From Azadirachta indica (taxonomy: Eukaryota > Streptophyta > Magnoliopsida > Sapindales > Meliaceae): a stretch of 64,000 nucleotides of DNA. The notes under the pieces were generated by a model. The model searched no databases and was not told where the DNA came from. It was given only the letters and a program-made list of their open reading frames with translations. Within the stretch, counting starts at the first letter, position 1. Each line of letters begins with the position of its first letter. Both the position numbers and the translations under genes were made by a program. Shown in pieces: positions 38,600-50,338 of the stretch. The DNA lies in contig CM040440.1 of assembly GCA_022749755.1 (NCBI GenBank), forward strand, positions 17,843,269 to 17,907,268. The letters run 5' to 3'.

Positions 38600-39792
38600 A
38601 ATAAGAGATAGAGAGGGGCAGCTGTAGAGAGATAGATCGAAGTGAGTTGTGTTACTGAGTCGTATCCTCGAGTTAAAATGACCGAATCAACAAAATCTTA
38701 AAATCCAAACCTTAACATAAACAAAAAAATAAAACACAGCGGAGTGTGTGTGTGGGTTTGGGCAAGGCAAGGGGCGTGGGCGTGGGCGTGGCACTAGAAA
38801 AAAATGGAGAACAAGAAGATAATTAGTGATCTTTCCTTTACCTCTCTCATTCTCATCATTGTTACCTATTCTTCTCTAACCCTAACGCTTATCTCTAACC
38901 CCACTTTTCGCTATCAGCACCGCATCAAACCTAAAACGCGGTCGTATTTTCACCTATCTACCAAATCTATCCGAGTCAATTATTCTCTCTTTCTCTCTTC
39001 TATATGTTTGTTCGCTTTTTACCCACTTATTCTGCAAGGGTTTCGTTTGGGTTGTCAAGTTCTTTCCTTGTTTCTTGTTCGGGAGAGAAGGTGAAAATTC
39101 TGTCTTTTTGATGTGCTTTTCGTATGATATTGTTTCTATTTTATTTCCGTCTAGTGATCTCGGTCGCTTTTGTTTGTGGGGTTTCTTTGGTTTTGATGTT
39201 TGGTGAATGTATCATGTTTTATTGACTGCGATATGCGTTGAGTGTGGTTGTCTTTTAATTTCTTGTATTTTGGTTAAACCTTGGTGGGGTTAGATTTGCT
39301 TGTTTTTAGGATTGTACGATTGCTTCATTGAATGATGGGTAGATGTGGTGTTGCCCAATTTGTTCCTCATTGAGGGCTTATTTTGATTTGTTGATTTTGT
39401 TACGTATGCAATGAGTTCTGTAGTCGATTTTCTGACATGCTAGGTTATTGGGTAACTGACATTCTACTGCATTTGAAATTTTGTTAATTAGATCTGTCCA
39501 TAATGTAGCAAGGTATTATTTTGTGGTTTTGCGTTATCTGCATTACAAATTGGCGAACTTCCTACCCACTGGCAATTAGTTATGTTAATTTATTAACGTA
39601 TTTTTAAATTCCTTATTGTTTTTCTTCCTGTTCGATTGCATCAACATTGTTAGGATCTGTCTCATACAAGAACTCATGGTCTCATTTTCTTTTTGGTGTA
39701 GCATTCGTAAACTTGCTTCAGAGAGTATTTTCTATGTTCATGATCTGATTAGTAGTGGCAGCACAATAGCTGGGCTATAAAAATCTATTTTA
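38600..39792 (+). other. Probable spliced 5' leader of the INO80B-like gene with a 96-codon upstream ORF
   Basis: The segment has a purine-rich start (near 38600), three GGGCGT-type repeats (38772-38790) and an open frame 38804-39094 (MENKKIISDLSFTSLILIIV). The likely leader intron runs from about 39091 to an acceptor TGTAG near 39702. The 96-codon frame has a Leu/Ser-rich translation without any family resemblance, so I treat it as leader, not a gene. Confidence 0.4.
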
Positions 39793-42246
39793 ATGGAAGA
39801 GATTGGGAGCTCTCATTTTGATGGCATTAACAATGCCGTAAGGAAGAAAAGGAGTCAAACTTCTCGCCGACCAAGGCCTGATTCGCAGTCTTTTGTTGAA
39901 AGTCGTGATTCAACACCACCTTCGGATGATGCGAGCAAGGTCTCTAGTGATGAGAATGCTGATTATGATAATAAATCAAAGCGGAAAGAGTTCAACCTTA
40001 ATCAATGTGTGTCTGGGTTTTCTTCTGCTGCTGGAGCTGAAGGTGAAAAGCAACAGAAAAGGAGTAAGAAGGAGGATGGAGGATTTGACACTTTCTACAA
40101 TAATGAATTAGGGCGAACTGGTTATAATAATAAACGTTCTAGTGAAGGTGTCCTTGCCCCTGCTAATTGGAGAAGGAATGGTGAAAGCCAAAGTTCAGGG
40201 CAGTTGGGAGTGAATTTTGATGGTTCAGGATATGAGAGTAAGGTAAAAAAGGTTAAGCTTAAGGTTGGTGGTGTCACACGTACCATTCATGCCAACTCCA
40301 CGGCCAATGGTGCGTCAGGGGGTGGGTCTTCTAAGGGTTCCCAGTCCTCAGATGACTCCAGACTGCGGCAGAAGCAGAATCTGCAGGTATATAACACTTA
40401 TGTCTTGTTGGCTTTAGTCAGTGAAAGTCAGTGCTGTGATAATTTATTTTTGACTATTTGTCTCTTGCACTTGAGTGATTTTTGCAATTAACTGAAACTG
40501 ATAATCACATACCCAGAGCTATTATTAATTATCTAATTTGATCCTTGGGAACCATATGATGACACCTATTTCTGACTTGAACAAGTGGATTTATGATTTA
40601 GACAAATTTTAAGTCTCACTTTACCTGTATGGAAGGATATCTTTTGTGTTAATGTGTTTTGTCGCAACTTAATAATTGTTCTGATAATGAGTATTCACGA
40701 GATCCCATGTAATCTTCTCATTTAAATGTTTTTATTGCAGGGAAATTCTGATTCGCCTACAGATAGGGGGGGTGGTTTGCAAGGGATCCCGTGGAAGGAT
40801 TTCTCTAGAGGTGGTTTTGGTTTTGGGAAGGAGGATTCTTTGATGGGGAAGAGCTCAGGAAAGAATCTCACTATGAAACAAGAGCAATCTGGTCCTGTTC
40901 GGAAGAGCAAGCGGGTACCTAAAAAGCGTGTGCTTGATGGAGAATTTGAAGATGAAGAAGATGATGAAATACGTTACTTGGAGAAACTTAAAACTTCAAA
41001 GGTTACTCCAGGAAATAAAGAAGACGACGAAGAATCAGGTAAGAAACAACAAAAGTTTTCTAGGGTGACCAATTTGGAAAGTGTTGGCACTTCAAGGTCA
41101 GGCAAAGATGGGAAGAAAAAATCCAGATCAGATAGAGAATCGGAGGACACTGATTATGAGGAAGAAGAAGAGCCAGTCTCTGATGGTGAGGTAGGAGTTA
41201 AGATGCGGAAAAAGCAGAAGAAGGAATCTGTTGAGTCATTGATGGAAAATAAGAGGGAAATTACACTCACAACACGTCAACGGGCCCTCCAGTCTAGCAA
41301 AGATGCCTCATCTACCCCAGGTTCAAGTTTAATTGAGTTCCCAAATGGCTTGCCACCAGCCCCATCTAGAAGTGAGCTTCCATTACTGTCATATAGCTTC
41401 TACAGTTGGATTATTAATTGTATTCTTGCATGTTTATAGTGACTTTTAAATTCTTTTGCTTATTACAGAGCAAAAGGAAAAGCTTTCAGACGTGGAGCAG
41501 CAACTAAAGAAAGCGGAGGCTGCTCAGAGACGAAGAATGCAAGTTGAGAAGGCTAATAGGGAATCTGAGGTTTGTTTTCCACCTTTTTTCCTCATTGCTA
41601 CTATGGTTTAGTATATGTCATGGATCTATAAACCAGCCGACATGTTTTGATTGAATTTTTGTAGGCTCAAGCTATTAGAAAAATACTTGGTCAAGATTCC
41701 AAGAGGGAGAAGCGGAAAGAGCAAATGAAAAAACGCCAGGAAGAGTTGGCCCAGGTATTGAAAACTTTGGATAAAGTGTTGGTTCAAATTCTTGATTTTG
41801 AGCTAGTCGTTTGGTTTTCTCACTTGCCTCGATTTAACAGGAAAAGGCAGCTAACGCTCTGATGCTTGCATCAAATACTGTCAGATGGGTCAGTGGGCCA
41901 ACTGGAACTGTTATGACATTTCCAAAAGATATGGGTTTCCCTAGTTTATTTGACTCGAAACCCTGCAGGTATTAGCTGCTAGAAATAAAGTTTTAACGCA
42001 TCCTTGCAAAAATACACTTACACAATAGGTGCTAACTACTGTTACTCATGATGTTAATATATTTGGTTTTTGATGTCCAAAATTATTTGGGGTATATGCA
42101 GTTATCCTCCCCCACGTGAGAACTGTGCAGGTCCATCTTGTACTAACCCATACAAATATCGAGATTCCAAGTCCAAGCTTCCCCTTTGCAGTCTCCAGTG
42201 CTACAAGGCAGTTCAAGAAAAATTACAGGCCGAAACTACCTGCTGA
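39793..42246 (+). CDS. INO80 complex subunit B-like protein (PAPA-1 region plus HIT zinc finger)
   Basis: Six exons join in phase into 562 residues: 39793-40386, 40741-41371, 41469-41569, 41665-41754, 41841-41968 and 42102-42246. The first about 400 residues are low-complexity, charged and Ser/Gly-rich with basic stretches (VRKSKRVPKKRV) and acidic runs (DYEEEEEP). A coiled-coil PAPA-1-like region follows (KEKLSDVEQQLKKAEAAQRR, KREKRKEQMKKRQEELAQEK). The end is a HIT-type zinc finger, read as CAGPSC, PLCSLQC and Y/K-rich spacing. This layout matches the INO80B/IES2 subunit, which sits in a nuclear ATP-dependent chromatin remodeller. The C-terminus ends shortly after the finger. Confidence 0.88.
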
Positions 42247-43157
42247 TGTTGCTAAGATTCTGGCTTCATCCTGCTGGTGCTGGGGAAGGCATTTTTCCTT
42301 TAAAATTCATGTGTATAGAGAGAAATTGTACAAGATTTGCAGTTGTTGCGATATAAGGCTCAAATAAACATCGGTCAAACCAGGATGTCGGCCTTAAGGG
42401 TTGAAATTGATATTGCATATAAATAATTTATATGATATAAAAGATTAGTCTTCTTTTATTGAAATAGACTTTTTCACCAGGCTTCTGATGTTGGAATTGA
42501 TATGGTATGGTATTTTACAGGGGTATGCTTAGCGTTTGTTGCTCGGAGACTGAAGTATTGTTTATATGATCACCCAAAGCAATGATAACGAAAGAATTAC
42601 ACATCTGTTGTTTTGGCACAAATCTTTTCAGTTCATGTATCCCATTTGACATCTTCGCATCCAAGAATCCACTCGGACTCGAACAGAAAATCTGTAGCAC
42701 TGCTCGTATGACATGTTTCTCGAGGTGTTTGATAAGTTTAACAGATCATCTTTATCTTGATCCAACCCGAGTCAATGGGTTTTCATATTGCATTACGCTA
42801 GAAGTTTTAGTTGAGCAGAGATTGGTTTAGTTATAGCTGAAATGTGTTGTGGATAATATTCGTCGCAGTTACATTTCTCTCTGTTGTTTATTCTTATTCC
42901 TCGTCTTCATTGAGTTTTCTTTCCATACGAGAAACTAGTTATTAGTTAATTACGTAGGGAGCCTTTAAATATTGTATTATGCATGACCAAAACTATGTAG
43001 GTCAAAATGCGTTGCAACTTTAATAGTTTATTGTCTTAATTGGGAGATGACGGACGTGTAGGAGTGTTCCGTATTACAACAATTTATTATCATTGTTTTA
43101 CAATATTGGTTTCCAAATTGTCGATTGGTGTAAATAAATTGTAAAATGTCCCTCACC

Positions 43158-43192
<35 letters not shown>

Positions 43193-43692
43193 ATGAAAAA
43201 TTAGATTTTTTTTTTATCCTAATAACTGATACATCCAATCATAAGCCTGCGGCAAATCTATGTAAGTATAGCGAGATTATCTAATTTTTAATTAAAATAA
43301 ATTAAAAATATTAATTTTGTCCCTTAAGAAATCAGAATTTTGTTTTGAAGATTATCCGCAGGTACTTAAAAAAAGAAATCTGGTAATTTCGGAAGTAAAA
43401 CTGTTTACCCTGCGCTGGTTATGGATCCGACTCGTTTTTTAATGGGTCGAATAAGACAGCTTCGAGAATCGAGATATTATTCTCAACTGAGGTGGTTGTC
43501 GTGACTGTTTCCATTCCTTTTCTTGCTATTTGCTAGAACAGTCTCTTATCACTCAAAATCCGAGAGCCGCCCAGGACCAGCCCTAAATATTTTTCAGATA
43601 AGGCACTTCCATTTTTGGAGGAAAAAAGCTCCTATTTAATTTACAAAACGGATCCTATTTAGTGTTCACACTTAAGTCACTATCGCAGAGAT
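42247..43692. other. Intergenic between INO80B-like and CLPP3-like genes
   Basis: Contains the INO80B-like 3' UTR, a T-run of 28 at 43159-43186 and the CLPP3 promoter. No coding sequence supported. Confidence 0.5.
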
Positions 43693-46600
43693 ATGGCACA
43701 TACGACGTGCGCCTCCACATCTTCGGCGTCATTGTACTCTCTCGTCTTCTCTCCAAACCCTACCTCGAATTCCAATGCTCACAAACTCGCTCTCGCATTC
43801 CAGCCCTTTGGTTCCAGGTAATTCTTTTATTTGCTGAATAAATATAGGAAAACAAAGAAATCATAATCTTTTCCTTTAATTTTGGGTACTTTGTTATCTT
43901 TGTTTGCTGAGAAAACGAATAAACAAAGGTTTACCTTTTAATGTTTGATAGTTATTGATTGAGGCGCTACAGTACTTTGAACACCACTGCTTGTTTTCAT
44001 TTTTCGATTAAAATGAAATGACTTTTTTCTTTCTTTCTAAGCTAGCAAAAAAGGATATTTTAAGAATTTAATTTGGGCTGGACACGAATTTCATTCTCGG
44101 AAACCTAAGATAGCTTTTTGGTTTAGTTTTGTCTGCTCTCTTATATTGTTTCGGTTTCTTCAAAGACTTGCTTCTAGTGCGGCCAAATTGCCAGAGGATT
44201 CGTTGAGACTCGAGATGACTTAATTCTTAATCTTTTATATCCAAATTTATATAGATTTGCAACCTAGTTTTGAAACACAAAATTTTTTAATGTTATCTCC
44301 AACCATGTAAGGCCTAATATTAATGGTATATAATTATTCTATTCCTCAATCTTTAATTGTAAACCAAATGAAATTTTCTAAAATTTGCAGGAAATCAAGG
44401 AAACTGGTTATTATTCAAAAGAATTTGCGGGACACTTCTGTAAAGGCTGTCTACTCTGGCAAGTTTTGGGCACCAGATAGGAGTTCTCGGCAGGGGATTT
44501 GGTCCATTAGGTATGCTTTGTGAAGATATTTATGAGAACGCTCAAATTTGTTTAGTCTAGTCATTGAACTGATGAAGAAAGTTTATTGAAACTTATATTG
44601 TAGGGATGATCTGCAAATCCCAGCTTCGCCCTACTTCCCTGTATATGCACAAGGACCACCTCCAAATCCGATGGTGCAAGAGCGGTTTCAGAGTGTTATA
44701 AGCCAACTTTTCCAACATGTGAGGACTTCCTTTGGTTTGTGCTGTGTGGTTAACTCTTGTTCGTTATCAAAATGTTTGCTTGTGTCAGCTCCTTAAGATG
44801 TTGGTGTTTCTTTGGACTGTTAGAGAATAATTCGCTGTGGTGGGGCTGTTGATGATGACATGGCAAATATTATTGTTGCTCAGCTTCTCTATCTTGATGC
44901 TGTTGATCCTCACAAGGTCTGTCTGTTATCTGTCTATAGCAATTGCGTCCTGGTCTATCATTAGCGAGGCTATATAAACAGGCACTCATTCTTGACCTTC
45001 TAATGTGTTGTATATGTTTTGCCCAAATTCTGCTGATTGTCACGTTACATTGGTACCTCTAGATGATGCACCAATTAAGATTATTCTATCCTTCTAACAG
45101 ATTTTAATTGTACTAGTAATTTACCAGTTACTGCCTGTTTTGATCTTCTGAACAGGATATTGTTATGTATGTCAACTCCCCTGGGGGATCAGTTACAGCT
45201 GGTAATCTTTCTTTTCAAGAAAGTTGTTTTAGTCACGATGTCATTGTGAAGGTGTAATTTTTTCTTTAATTGCCCAACTTGCATGAATCTTGAATTTTCA
45301 GGTATGGCTATATTTGACACGATGAAGCATATTCGACCTGATGTCTCCACTGTTTGTGTTGGACTAGCAGCTAGGTACAAGATTGATGCTACTGCTGTTT
45401 CTGCTGGCCATACTGTTAACCTAGTAGCTTAGTTATTACATGTTAGATATCAATATTGTTCCCCCTTCCTCCTCCAAAATAAATAAATAAATAATCATAA
45501 GATACACCTGAGATAATTGCATCAATTTTAATGGTACGTCTCGTAGAGAATGATGGCTGCAAGACACCATTCTCCAATTCTGGTAGTTTGACAAGTAATA
45601 AGGCTCAAATTTAGATACTTAGAGAAAGTCATTCTAATATATGCTTGTGGACATTCATTTGGTTCAATATTCCAATTCTGTGGAGATTACTTGATAACAT
45701 TGCTTTTAAAATTTTAACCTTGGGCGTATAATGACAGAATGGATTCTATAATAATCATGCTGAGATAGGCTTCCTGATATTTTCAATACAGTCAAATCTA
45801 GATATTTGGTAGTGTAGAGATAGGTTATAGCTTTATCTTTCTTATGTATTTTACTTACTTTACAAGAGAACATGGAGAGTACAGTTGAAATCTTGAAGTT
45901 TAGGAGATAATAATTGATTTTTAAATATTTAAACTTTAAATGGCGATTATATGGTCAATGAAGAGTATCATAACAGTGTTATGGAAAACCTAATTTTGTA
46001 CCTCTTGCATTTAGTAATGAGTATTTGCTTTGTTTTTCTTTTTGAACAGTATGGGAGCCTTCCTGCTTAGTGCCGGGGCCAAAGGTAAACAAGTTCTTTG
46101 AATCATGTTGCTTAGAACTCTCTTGTTTTGTTTTTGCTCCCAAAGGATACTAAACATTTTCCCTCTCTTCAAACATTAATGAAGGAAAAAGATACAGTTT
46201 GCCAAATTCAAGAATAATGATACATCAGCCTCTTGGTGGTGCACAAGGTGGGCAAACTGACATAGATATTCAGGTATGTTCCTTTTGGCTTTCTTTCTCT
46301 CCCCTCCCCTTAGAACCCCAACCCTTTACTTTCTGTTTTTTGGTCAAATCACAATTATGTGGTATTCATTAGGTTGACAGATTGAACACCATGAGAACAT
46401 ATTATATTACTCATTTCTGAAAAAAAAACTTTCAGTACAATGGTCAACCTTTTTAGTTTCCATGGCAATTAGTTTTCTGTCAGTAGTATCGTTGTGAGTA
46501 GGGTGTTGCACCTATGGCAGGAAAATTGCTCTTGGCTTTGCTGCAAGTACACTGGATGAGCTGATTTGCATTTAGTGTCCCTAATAATTTAGGAAAAGTT

Positions 46601-47110
46601 GAATTTTGCATTTATCTAATAATCAGTTGATTCTCCAGAACGTTCTGATTTGCCATTGGTCATAGCAGAAGAGATTGTTTTAGGGAAGTTGGGTACTATT
46701 GTGGAACTATGCAGTTTCTGAGTACAGTTGTAACCTTGAACTTGAGGGATGTGTGAACACTGGTGACATGGTTAATGCTTTGATAAAAAGTCGCAACTGT
46801 TTTCATCGTACTATTGTAACTGTTTCAGGATAAACTTCAGTTTTGTTGTTTTAGCTTAGCATGACCAGCTAGTTTACATCATTCTCAGGCAAATGAAATG
46901 CTGCATCACAAGGCAAACCTAAATGGGTATCTTGCCTACCACACTGGTCAAAGTCTTGAGAAGATCAACCAAGACACGGATCGTGATTATTTCATGAGTC
47001 CGAAAGAAGCCAAAGATTATGGGCTTATCGATGGTGTTATCATGAATCCTCTTAAAGCTCTCCAGCCACTGGCAGCTGCAGCAGATGGTAATGACCAGCC
47101 CGGTGTGTGA
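43693..47110 (+). CDS. CLPP3: Plastid ATP-dependent Clp protease proteolytic subunit 3-like
   Basis: Nine exons join in phase into 305 residues: 43693-43817, 44391-44510, 44604-44718, 44824-44916, 45156-45201, 45302-45374, 46050-46084, 46185-46273 and 46889-47110. The N-terminus is a Ser/Thr-rich plastid transit peptide ([16 protein letters not shown]). The protease core has [27 protein letters not shown], the nucleophile region [18 protein letters not shown] with Ser191, the IMIHQP motif with His216 and the DTDRD motif (about 261-265) that carries the acid. All three catalytic positions are therefore intact. The Ser191 codon is split by an intron (AG at 45373-45374, T at 46050). The [20 protein letters not shown] end is typical, and the extended tail points to the CLPP3 type of the chloroplast complex. 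CLPP3 rather than another ClpP is likely but based on pattern. Confidence 0.9.
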
Positions 47111-48825
47111 CCTTCCCTTGTGAGTGTTGCAATTAATGATAATTGTACTTTATAGGGTTAAATGAGAGAAATATTATTGCACTCTTTTGAATTTTTTCTA
47201 AACGCTGAATATGACATATACAATACGGGACTGAAGAAATGCGAATTTTGCCAGCAGTTTTAGCTGAATCAAAACTTTAGAAATAGATCCAAATGTTGAT
47301 ATTTTCTTGTTTCTTATGCGCTCATAAATTGGTGTCTGGTTATCATGAAGAAAATATTTTTCGTTCTCCTTCTCGCACACATATTTAGGTGGCTACAATT
47401 TTCGGCAGAATTGGCTGAAGCTGATTGTGTTTCAGAAAGTGACCATTGAATGTTTAGTTTGTATAAACGTTTCTTCGTAGTCGTTTTGTCAAATCATTGG
47501 CTAAGTTGCCTTCTACAGAATGATTTTTTCTGAAACAAAATTACAAACATGTCAAAACAAAAGTGCTTTCTTGAAAATGCTTATGGACGGAAAAGTTTGG
47601 GAAGCATAGAAAAATTGAAAAACACCTAGGAGGGCCTCTTTTAAATACATTTAATTAAAAACTGATTGTAACGTGCAGATTTTATATATTATAGATTCTT
47701 TCACAAGCCGCGCAGAAGCAAGCATAACAATTCAAGGGGAAAATGACGATTCATGCAAGCGTAGAGAGGATTCGATGCGTATTAACACCAGCAGATAAAA
47801 AAAAAAAAAAAAAAAAAAAAAAATTGGGAATGCATGAAACATGTGGCAACAATTGACGGTGTCTATTCTCTTACAAGTCAAACATCGGTATTAAATTGTA
47901 GCCACAATTGACACATGCAACGAAAATTGTATTATCTGTGAACCAACAAAAATAAGAAAATGGCATCACTGGATTATAATTTTGCCTTTTTATTCATTTA
48001 GGTAAGAGATGCATGCAAACGTGATTAGATAAATATTGATTGTCAAGAGGGATGATTAATTTGGAGAGTAACTGTTTACCGCTTACTCAGCCAAATTATC
48101 CTGATTCATGAAACTAAAAAATAGTGTAATAAGTAGAAGTTCAAAGAATGCCTGATATCCTTTAGATTTTTAAATTAATATTCGTTATTTATTTATATTT
48201 TTTTTAATATCTCATCATCTTCGTTTAACTCTTAATTTTTTTTTTTTAATTTTATTCTTTAATTTAATTAATTTACATTTTAATTATAAAATAATAAAAT
48301 TAAAAATATTAAAAATATTAAAAAATAAAATTAAAAATAATAAAAAATATTAAAAAAATATTGATATGTAAGGAAACATTAACTCAAAAAGTAGAAAAAA
48401 CCGGACATTCTCTCGTAAAAGTTAAGATTAGTGACGTGCATGCCTGCTTTATATGGTATGTGCCGTAATCTGATAAATTTGGGCCCTTTCGGATTCTATG
48501 CCTAAATTCTCCTGGCAATGCATTTCGTACAGAAATCTTGGGAGTGTTTGAATCGCCCAAAACACACAAGTATCCAAAACTTTTAGAAGACAGATCTTGG
48601 ATCTTCGCCCCTCTTTCTCGACCAAAAAAGAAAACTTCGCCGAAAAAGCAGAACTATCTCTTCAGCCAAAATCCATCATTCAAAAGAAGAGGAATAATAC
48701 GAAAACCCACTAAGTGGGCGAATAAAGATACTCAAATAATGTAAGATAGGAGATACTAGAGCACTCAACTCGTGAACCTCGTGCCATCTTTAATTGATGA
48801 AAGATATATATATATATATATATAT

Positions 48826-48875
<50 letters not shown>

Positions 48876-49178
48876 ATAAAGAAGCAGCCACCACCAAAAT
48901 GTGTGTGCGCGCGTGCGTTTCAATATGACTGGGTGGGTTTTCTCATCTACCGAAAGCATTTAATCTCGATCTCCCAGGAAAAAGACGACATCTATCCATA
49001 ACCCACTAACTTTGTTTGTCTCATGGCTTGAGTGATGTAACTTTCTCATTTTGTGAACCCCAGAGATACAAAAACCAGAAAGATGCGAAGTAAAACTACC
49101 AGCTACTAGTGGGCTACGTCATATATGAACATTTTAGTTACATTTTTCTAAGGCTGCAAACACTAGAAAACACATGGA
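47111..49178. other. Intergenic between CLPP3-like and WRKY genes
   Basis: AT-rich with an A-run of 27 (47797-47823) preceded by a short GC-richer stretch, and a compound microsatellite. No gene supported. Confidence 0.5.
48804..48873. repeat. Compound (AT)n(GT)n microsatellite
   Basis: An AT run (48804-48826) passes directly into a GT run of about 22 units (48829-48873). A degenerate GTGTGTGCGCGCGTGCGT tail lies at 48901-48918. Confidence 0.95.
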
Positions 49179-50338
49179 TCAAGACGGAACAACAGGAATC
49201 CCTTCATCGAAAAGACTGCTTCTCATGAAGCTAGTGAAAACTGAAGACGTTGGCAGTTCTTCAAGCTCATCAAAGAAGTCATTTTCTTCTGATTTTGGTG
49301 TTGAGAATGTCATCAGATTTTGGTAAGAGAGCGGCTCCTCATCCAAGAGAAGGTTAAGTGATTCATGGGTTTTTTCTAGATTCCCACTGAAAGGGTCTTC
49401 TTGGTTAATCATAATGTCTTGGGTACAGCTTATAGGGGATTGCAAATAATGAAAATGATCTTTACTTACATCTTCGTCACTGGTGGTCATGTTCATGATG
49501 GATTGATTTTGTTTCTCTTCTTCTTGTGACTGTGTCTCTTCTTGTTGTTTAGAAGAAGTTGGGTGATCTTCTTCAGTTTCCGTGGCTTGGGTTTGGGCTG
49601 ATTCTTTTGATTGTTTGGTCAAATTGATGTTCTGAAGATCAGGACATGGATGGTTATGGGTAGAGGTGTATGTGATGATGAGCACTGAAGCATCTGTTCT
49701 GCATCTCTCTACTTGTTTCTTGGCTGAACAACCTTTTGATGTGCTGCACCTGTAGTAACCCCTGCAGGGAGAAGGATAAAGGTTAAATTTTAATGCATGC
49801 AGTGAAGATTCATGTAATTCAAAAGAAGAAATGAGTGGGGAAGAATTTAAATTGCTTTCTAAAAGGCTTGATTTTGGAGGATTGGGAAAAGTATAAAACA
49901 GGTGAAATATTCATCAACAAGAAGAAAGCTGATAAAAGCAGAAAATTCATAAGAAAACAAAAAGTGAACCTGGGATGGGGAGATCCTTTAATAGGTTTTT
50001 GTCCATACTTCCTCCAAGACCACAAATCAGAAGGCGGTCCTTCATTCTTTAGCTTCCCAGCATTTTCTCCAATTCTCACTCTCACAACAGTCTTCTCAAC
50101 CACCTTCCTGAGCAGCCCACAACAAAATTACATCCCAAATATTAATGCTAAATTAAAAAAAAAACTTTTAATATAAATTAGCCACTTACAAATTCATGAA
50201 ATTAAAGGGATAAGACCCAAAACTTTATAGAAGAAAAAGGGTAAAAAACCAACCAACTTACCTTCTTTTAGAAGCCTGAGTTTCAGGGTTGAGCTCAGCA
50301 ACCTCTGCTTCCAATTTGGGAGAGAAAAAATCATCCAT
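49179..50338 (-). CDS. Group IIe WRKY transcription factor
   Basis: Three exons on the minus strand: 50262-50338, 49970-50107 and 49179-49761, in phase, 265 residues. The WRKYGQK core is at residues 57-63, and the zinc finger is C77-X5-C83-X23-H107-X1-H109, the C2H2 arrangement of group II. The intron after the PR of GSPHPR is the position conserved in group II WRKY genes. The sequence [19 protein letters not shown] and [15 protein letters not shown] fit subgroup IIe (the WRKY22/27/29 and 14/35/65/69 group). The tail is Gln/Glu/Ser-rich with an acidic C-terminal part ([10 protein letters not shown]) that could activate transcription. I cannot assign a numbered orthologue. It binds W-box DNA in the nucleus. 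Confidence 0.93.

Noticed and set aside
38804..39094. 96-codon ORF as a gene
   Set aside because: Leu/Ser-rich translation without family resemblance, lying in the leader of the INO80B-like gene.
47700..47823. Retroposed sequence ending in a 27-base A tract
   Set aside because: No target duplication and no recognisable source; the A tract may be simple sequence.
48538..48744. 68-codon ORF as a gene
   Set aside because: Lys/Pro-rich translation with no recognisable domain, promoter or conserved motif.
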